Positions 60,362-64,000 of a stretch of 64,000 nucleotides of DNA are shown here, one piece after another. Source of the stretch: Nephrocerus scutellatus (lineage: Eukaryota; Arthropoda; Insecta; Diptera; Pipunculidae); contig OX352763.1 in the NCBI GenBank assembly GCA_947095585.1, positions 49,060,481 through 49,124,480 on the forward strand, read 5' to 3'. A model generated the notes under the pieces. The model made no database searches. It saw only the letters and a program-made list of their open reading frames with translations, and was not told the DNA's origin. Position 1 is the stretch's first letter; every line of letters begins with the position of its first letter. The position numbers were made by a program, and so were the translations under genes.

Positions 60362-61102
60362 CTGTCTGCAGTTTTGGGAACTAAGCCATTTCTCAAGCGA
60401 TTCGTATGAAACTCGGAATGTAGGACTAATATGCGAGTATAAGACTTGTTCCTATGGAAACACTGGGATCTGGCCAATAGGCTCTGGAATTTTTGGACCC
60501 AACCATTTCTTATGCGATTCGTATGAAACTCGGAATGTAGGACTTATATGCGACTATAAGATTTGTTCCTATGAAAATTCTGGGATCTGGCCAATAGGCT
60601 CTGGAATTTTTGGACCCAACCATTTCTTATGCGATTCGTATGAAACTCGGAATGTAGGACTTATATGCGACTATAAGATTTGTTCCTATGAAAATTTTGG
60701 GATCTGGCCAATAGGGTCCGGAATTCTTGAAACGAAGCCATTTCTCAAGTGATTCGTATGAATCTCGGAATGTAGGACTAATATGAGACTATAAGATTTG
60801 TTCCTATGGAAATTCTGGGAGTTTTGGGAACCAAGCCATTTCTCAAGGGATTCGTATGAAACTCGGAATGTAGGACTAATATGCGACTATAAGATTTGTT
60901 CCTATGGAAATTCTGGGGTCTGGCCAATAGGCTCTGGAATTTTTGGAAGATATTTCTCAAGGGATTCGTATGAATCTCTGAATGTAGGACTAATATCCGA
61001 CTTTAATATTTGTTCCTATGGAAATTCTGGGAGTTTTGGGAACCAAGCCATTTCTCAAGGGATTCGTATGAAAATCGGAATGTAGGAATAATATGCGACT
61101 AT
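60362..61102 (+). repeat. 118-bp satellite, block 4 (about 6 monomers)
   Basis: Starts in mid-monomer (GTTTTGGGAACTAAGCC) at the LINE 5' end. Two consecutive monomers at about 60480-60715 are nearly identical (TTTTTGGACCCAACCATTTC). Confidence 0.92.
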
Positions 61103-61156
61103 AATTTTATCAAATTTTTTTTTTAATTAATTTTTTTTATCACCAGTCAATTATGC
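61103..61156. other. Short AT-rich interruption in the satellite
   Basis: About 54 bp, TTTTATCAAATTTTTTTTTT then AATTAATTTTTTTTATCACC and AGTCAATTATGC, between GACTATAA and AGATTTGTTCC. Replaces little or no monomer sequence. Confidence 0.65.
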
Positions 61157-63045
61157 AGATTTGTTCCTATGGAAATTCTGGGATCTGGCCAATGGGGTCT
61201 GGTGTTTTGGGAACCAAGCCATTTCTCAAGGGATTCGTATGAAACTCGAAATGCAGGACTAATATGCGACTATAAGATTTGTTCCTATGGAAATTCTGGG
61301 ATCTGGCCAATAGGGTCTGGAATTTTGGGATCCAAGCCACTTCTCAAGCAATGCGTATGAAACTCGGAATGTAGGACTAATATGCGACTATAAAATTTGT
61401 TACTATGGAAATTATGTGATCTGGCCAATAGGGTCTGGAATTTTGGGAACCAAGCCATTTCTCAAGCGATTCGTATGAAATTCGTAATGTAGGACTAATA
61501 CGAGATTATAAGATTTGTTCCAATTGAAATTCTGGGATCTGGCCAATAGGGTCTGGTGTTTTGGGAACCAAGCCATTTCTCAAGGGATTCGTATGAAACT
61601 CGAAATGCAGGACTAATATGCGACTATAAGATTTGTTCCTATGGAAATTCTGGGATCTGGCCAATAGGGTCTGGAATTTTGGGATCCAAGCCACTTCTCA
61701 AGCAATGCGTATGAAACTCGGAATGTAGGACTAATATGCGACTATAAAATTTGTTACTATGGAAATTATGTGATCTGGCCAATAGGGTCTGGAATTTTGG
61801 GAACCAAGCCATTTCTCAAGCGATTCGTATGAAATTCGTAATGTAGGACTAATACGAGATTATAAGATTTGTTCCAATTGAAATTCTGGGATCTGGCCAA
61901 TAGGGTCTGGAGTTTTGGGAACTAAGTAATTTCTAAAGCGATTCGTATGAAACTCGGAATGTAGGACTTATATGCGACTATGAGATTCGTTCCTATGGAA
62001 ATTCTGGGATCTGGCCAATAAAGTCTGAATCTGGAAACCAAGCCATTTCTCAAGCGATTCGTATTAAAATCGGAATGTAGGACTAATATGCGACTATTAA
62101 ATTTTTTCCTGTGGAATTTCTGGGATCTGGCCATAGGGGCTGTAGTTTTGGGAACTAAGGCATTTCTCAAGCGATTCGTATGAAACTCGGTATGTAGGAC
62201 TAATATGCGACTACAAGATTTGTTCCTATGGAAAGGCAATGGGGTCTGGCATTTTGGGAATCAAGCCATTTCTCAAGTGATTCGTATGAAAATCGGAATG
62301 TAGTACTAATATGAGACTATAAGATTTGCGCCTATGGAAATTCTAGGATCTGGCCAATAGGGTCTGGAATTTTTGGAACCAAACCATTTCTCAAGGGATT
62401 CGTATGAAACTCGGAATGTAGGACTAATATGCGACTATAAGATTTGTTCCTATGGAAATTCTGGGATCTGGCCAATAGGGTCTGGAATTTTTGGAACCAA
62501 GATATTTCTCAAGGGATTCGTATGAAACTCGGAATGTAGGACTTATATGCGACTACAAGATTTGTTTCTATAGAAAGCCAATGGGGTCTGGATTTTTGCG
62601 AACCAAGCCATTTCTCAAGCGATATGTATGAAAGTCGGAATGTAGGACTTATATGCAACTTTAGATTCGTTCCTATGGAAATTCTGGCATCTGGCCAATA
62701 TGGTCTGGAATTTTTGGAACCAAGATATTTCTCAAGGGATTCGTATGAAACTCGGAATGTAGGACTAATATGTGACTACAAGATTTGTTTCTATAGAAAG
62801 CCAATGGGGTCTGAATTTTTTGTAACCAAGCCATTTCTCAAGCGATATGTATGAAACTCGGAATGTAGGACTTATATGTGACTATAAGATTTGTTCCTAT
62901 GGAAATTCTGGGATCTGGCCAATAGAGTCTGATTATGGAAACCAAGCCATTTCTTAGGTGATTCGTATGAAACTCGGAATGTAGGACTAATATGCGACTA
63001 TAAGATTTGTTCCTATTGAAATTCTGAGATGTGGCCAATAGGGTC
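61157..63045 (+). repeat. 118-bp satellite, block 5 (about 16 monomers), with a 354-bp higher-order repeat
   Basis: GGTGTTTTGGGAACC at 61201 returns at 61555 with the following three monomers repeated almost exactly, so three monomers (3 x 118 = 354 bp) were duplicated together. Ends at AATAGGGTC before the second CR1-like LINE. Confidence 0.92.
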
Positions 63046-64000
63046 TTTTTTTTTATAATTCGCGCACGCTTCAAGGGGTTCGCACCCTTATAATGCTCGG
63101 TTATATGCTTGGCACAGCGTGGGCGTTAAGGAAGAGGAGGAGAGAAGAGAGAGAAGAATGCCTGTGGATCATAGTGATGTCGGAAGACATAGCTTGGCAG
63201 AGCATTCCACATACGAGTTGTACGGCTGAAGAACGAATCCCTGCGGTTTTGTATTCTATCTAGCTGATGCAAAGTAGTCTGAGGCGCACCAGACCAGATA
63301 TGGCAATTGTACTCAAGTTTTGGATGAATAAAAGCCTTGTAAATGGTAGCCAGATCAAAGGGAGTGAAATATTTCTTGCACCGGGCTAGAAAACCTAAAC
63401 ATTTCGCAGCATTTTTAGCGACGGTAAATATGTGGTCATTCCAACGAAGCTTGTCGTTAACGCACATACCGAGAATTGCGAGATTTTCAGTTTCCTCGAT
63501 GCAAGTGCCATTCATGGATAATGGCACGGGGTTTAGGATTCGCTTGGACGACAGGAGACAGCATTGGGTTTAGGAAGCGTTAAATTCTACTCGATTGATT
63601 TCTCCCCATTGTATTATGCTGTCAAGGTCAGAATTTAACGTGCTTAACATACGAAGTTGTTTGAGTTCCACATCAGAGGTGGAGGGACGTTCCTCAAACT
63701 TATATGAGAAGCTGAGAGTGCTGTCGTCAGCGAAATAGTGAATTGGATTAGAAGTCACAGATAATAGATCATTAATAAAATTGAGAAAGAGTGTCGGGGA
63801 CATAACAGAGCCCTGGGGAACGCCAGCATTTATGTGGTGTATTTCAGATTTGAAACCGTCTAAAACAACTTGAATTGAGCGGTCCAAAAGATAGCTTCTA
63901 TTCCATTGAAGCAGTTTAATATCGACACCATAAGCACGCATTTTAGACAAAAGAGCTTGATGCCAAACTCTGTCAAATGCCTTTGAAATATCGAGTGCAA
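63046..64000 (-). mobile_element. CR1-like non-LTR retrotransposon, copy 2 (runs off the window)
   Basis: Same 3' end as copy 1 (T8, then ATAATTCGCGCACGCTTC) at the same satellite position and with the same flanking monomers, so it is a duplicate of copy 1 and not a new insertion. No MITE pair: 63605-63625 reads CCCCATTGTATTATGCTG, the empty site. Confidence 0.88.
63126..64000 (-). pseudogene. CR1-like RT, copy 2, partial
   Basis: RT from MRAYGVDIKLLQW through AGVPQGSVMSPTLF and YFADDSTLSF, INRVEFNAS then TAA at 63570 (copy 1 has AAA, Lys, there), then 63126-63527 with LRWNDHIFTVAKNAAKC to the C-terminus SFFSRTTRMWNALPS. The 5' part lies beyond the window. Confidence 0.85.

Overview
This 64 kb window looks like repeat-rich (probably pericentromeric or otherwise heterochromatic) DNA of a higher fly. 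I infer a fly from the mixture of BEL/Pao, R1-clade, RTE-like and CR1-like retroelements, a rosa-like DD41D mariner and AT-rich satellite DNA; no species-specific gene is present. I see no credible single-copy host gene, tRNA, rRNA or CRISPR. Nearly every base belongs to a mobile element or a tandem repeat, and most of the window is built of nested insertions and local duplications.

Layout. (1) 1-524: unassigned flank. (2) 525-34815: a head-to-tail array, on the minus strand, of seven copies (U1-U7) of one non-autonomous BEL/Pao LTR retrotransposon. Neighbouring copies share a single LTR (8 LTRs, 7 internal regions; repeat period 4152, 4013, 4013, then 4247 bp three times). Each unit keeps TG..CA LTR ends, a purine tract and an 18-nt primer-binding site that I read as complementary to the 3' end of tRNA-Phe. 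All carry the same coding damage: the RT catalytic core and RNase H are deleted, and the protease DSG is NSG. U7 holds an intact rosa-like mariner (27970-29275), and the last LTR is split by an RTE-like LINE (31490-34775). (3) 35021-41328: a 3.14 kb tandem duplication carrying two LTR-like direct repeats, a Ty3/Gypsy integrase scrap and a long fold-back element with nested subrepeats. (4) 42310-50286: a dispersed repeat holding a second intact mariner, TTTAGR minisatellites and the first blocks of a ~118-bp satellite. (5) 50287-55237: a nearly full-length R1-clade LINE inserted inside a (TG)n microsatellite, followed by 515 bp of pure (TG)n and a chimeric LINE fragment. (6) 56298-64000: more 118-bp satellite, carrying two copies of a CR1-like LINE that lie in a segmental duplication of about 6 kb. 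One LINE copy is interrupted by an inverted pair of mariner-derived MITEs in which the transposase gene is replaced by a homopolymer A tract.

How the parts relate. Only the two mariner transposase genes look intact; these copies could supply transposase to the MITE derivatives at 57.5-58.06 kb, whose ends match. The BEL array cannot make RT or protease and probably grew by unequal exchange between LTRs. The LINEs are all broken by a few stops or frameshifts. The order of insertions can be read from nesting: the satellite existed before the CR1-like LINE, which existed before the ~6 kb duplication, which preceded the MITE pair; the BEL array existed before the mariner and the RTE-like LINE.
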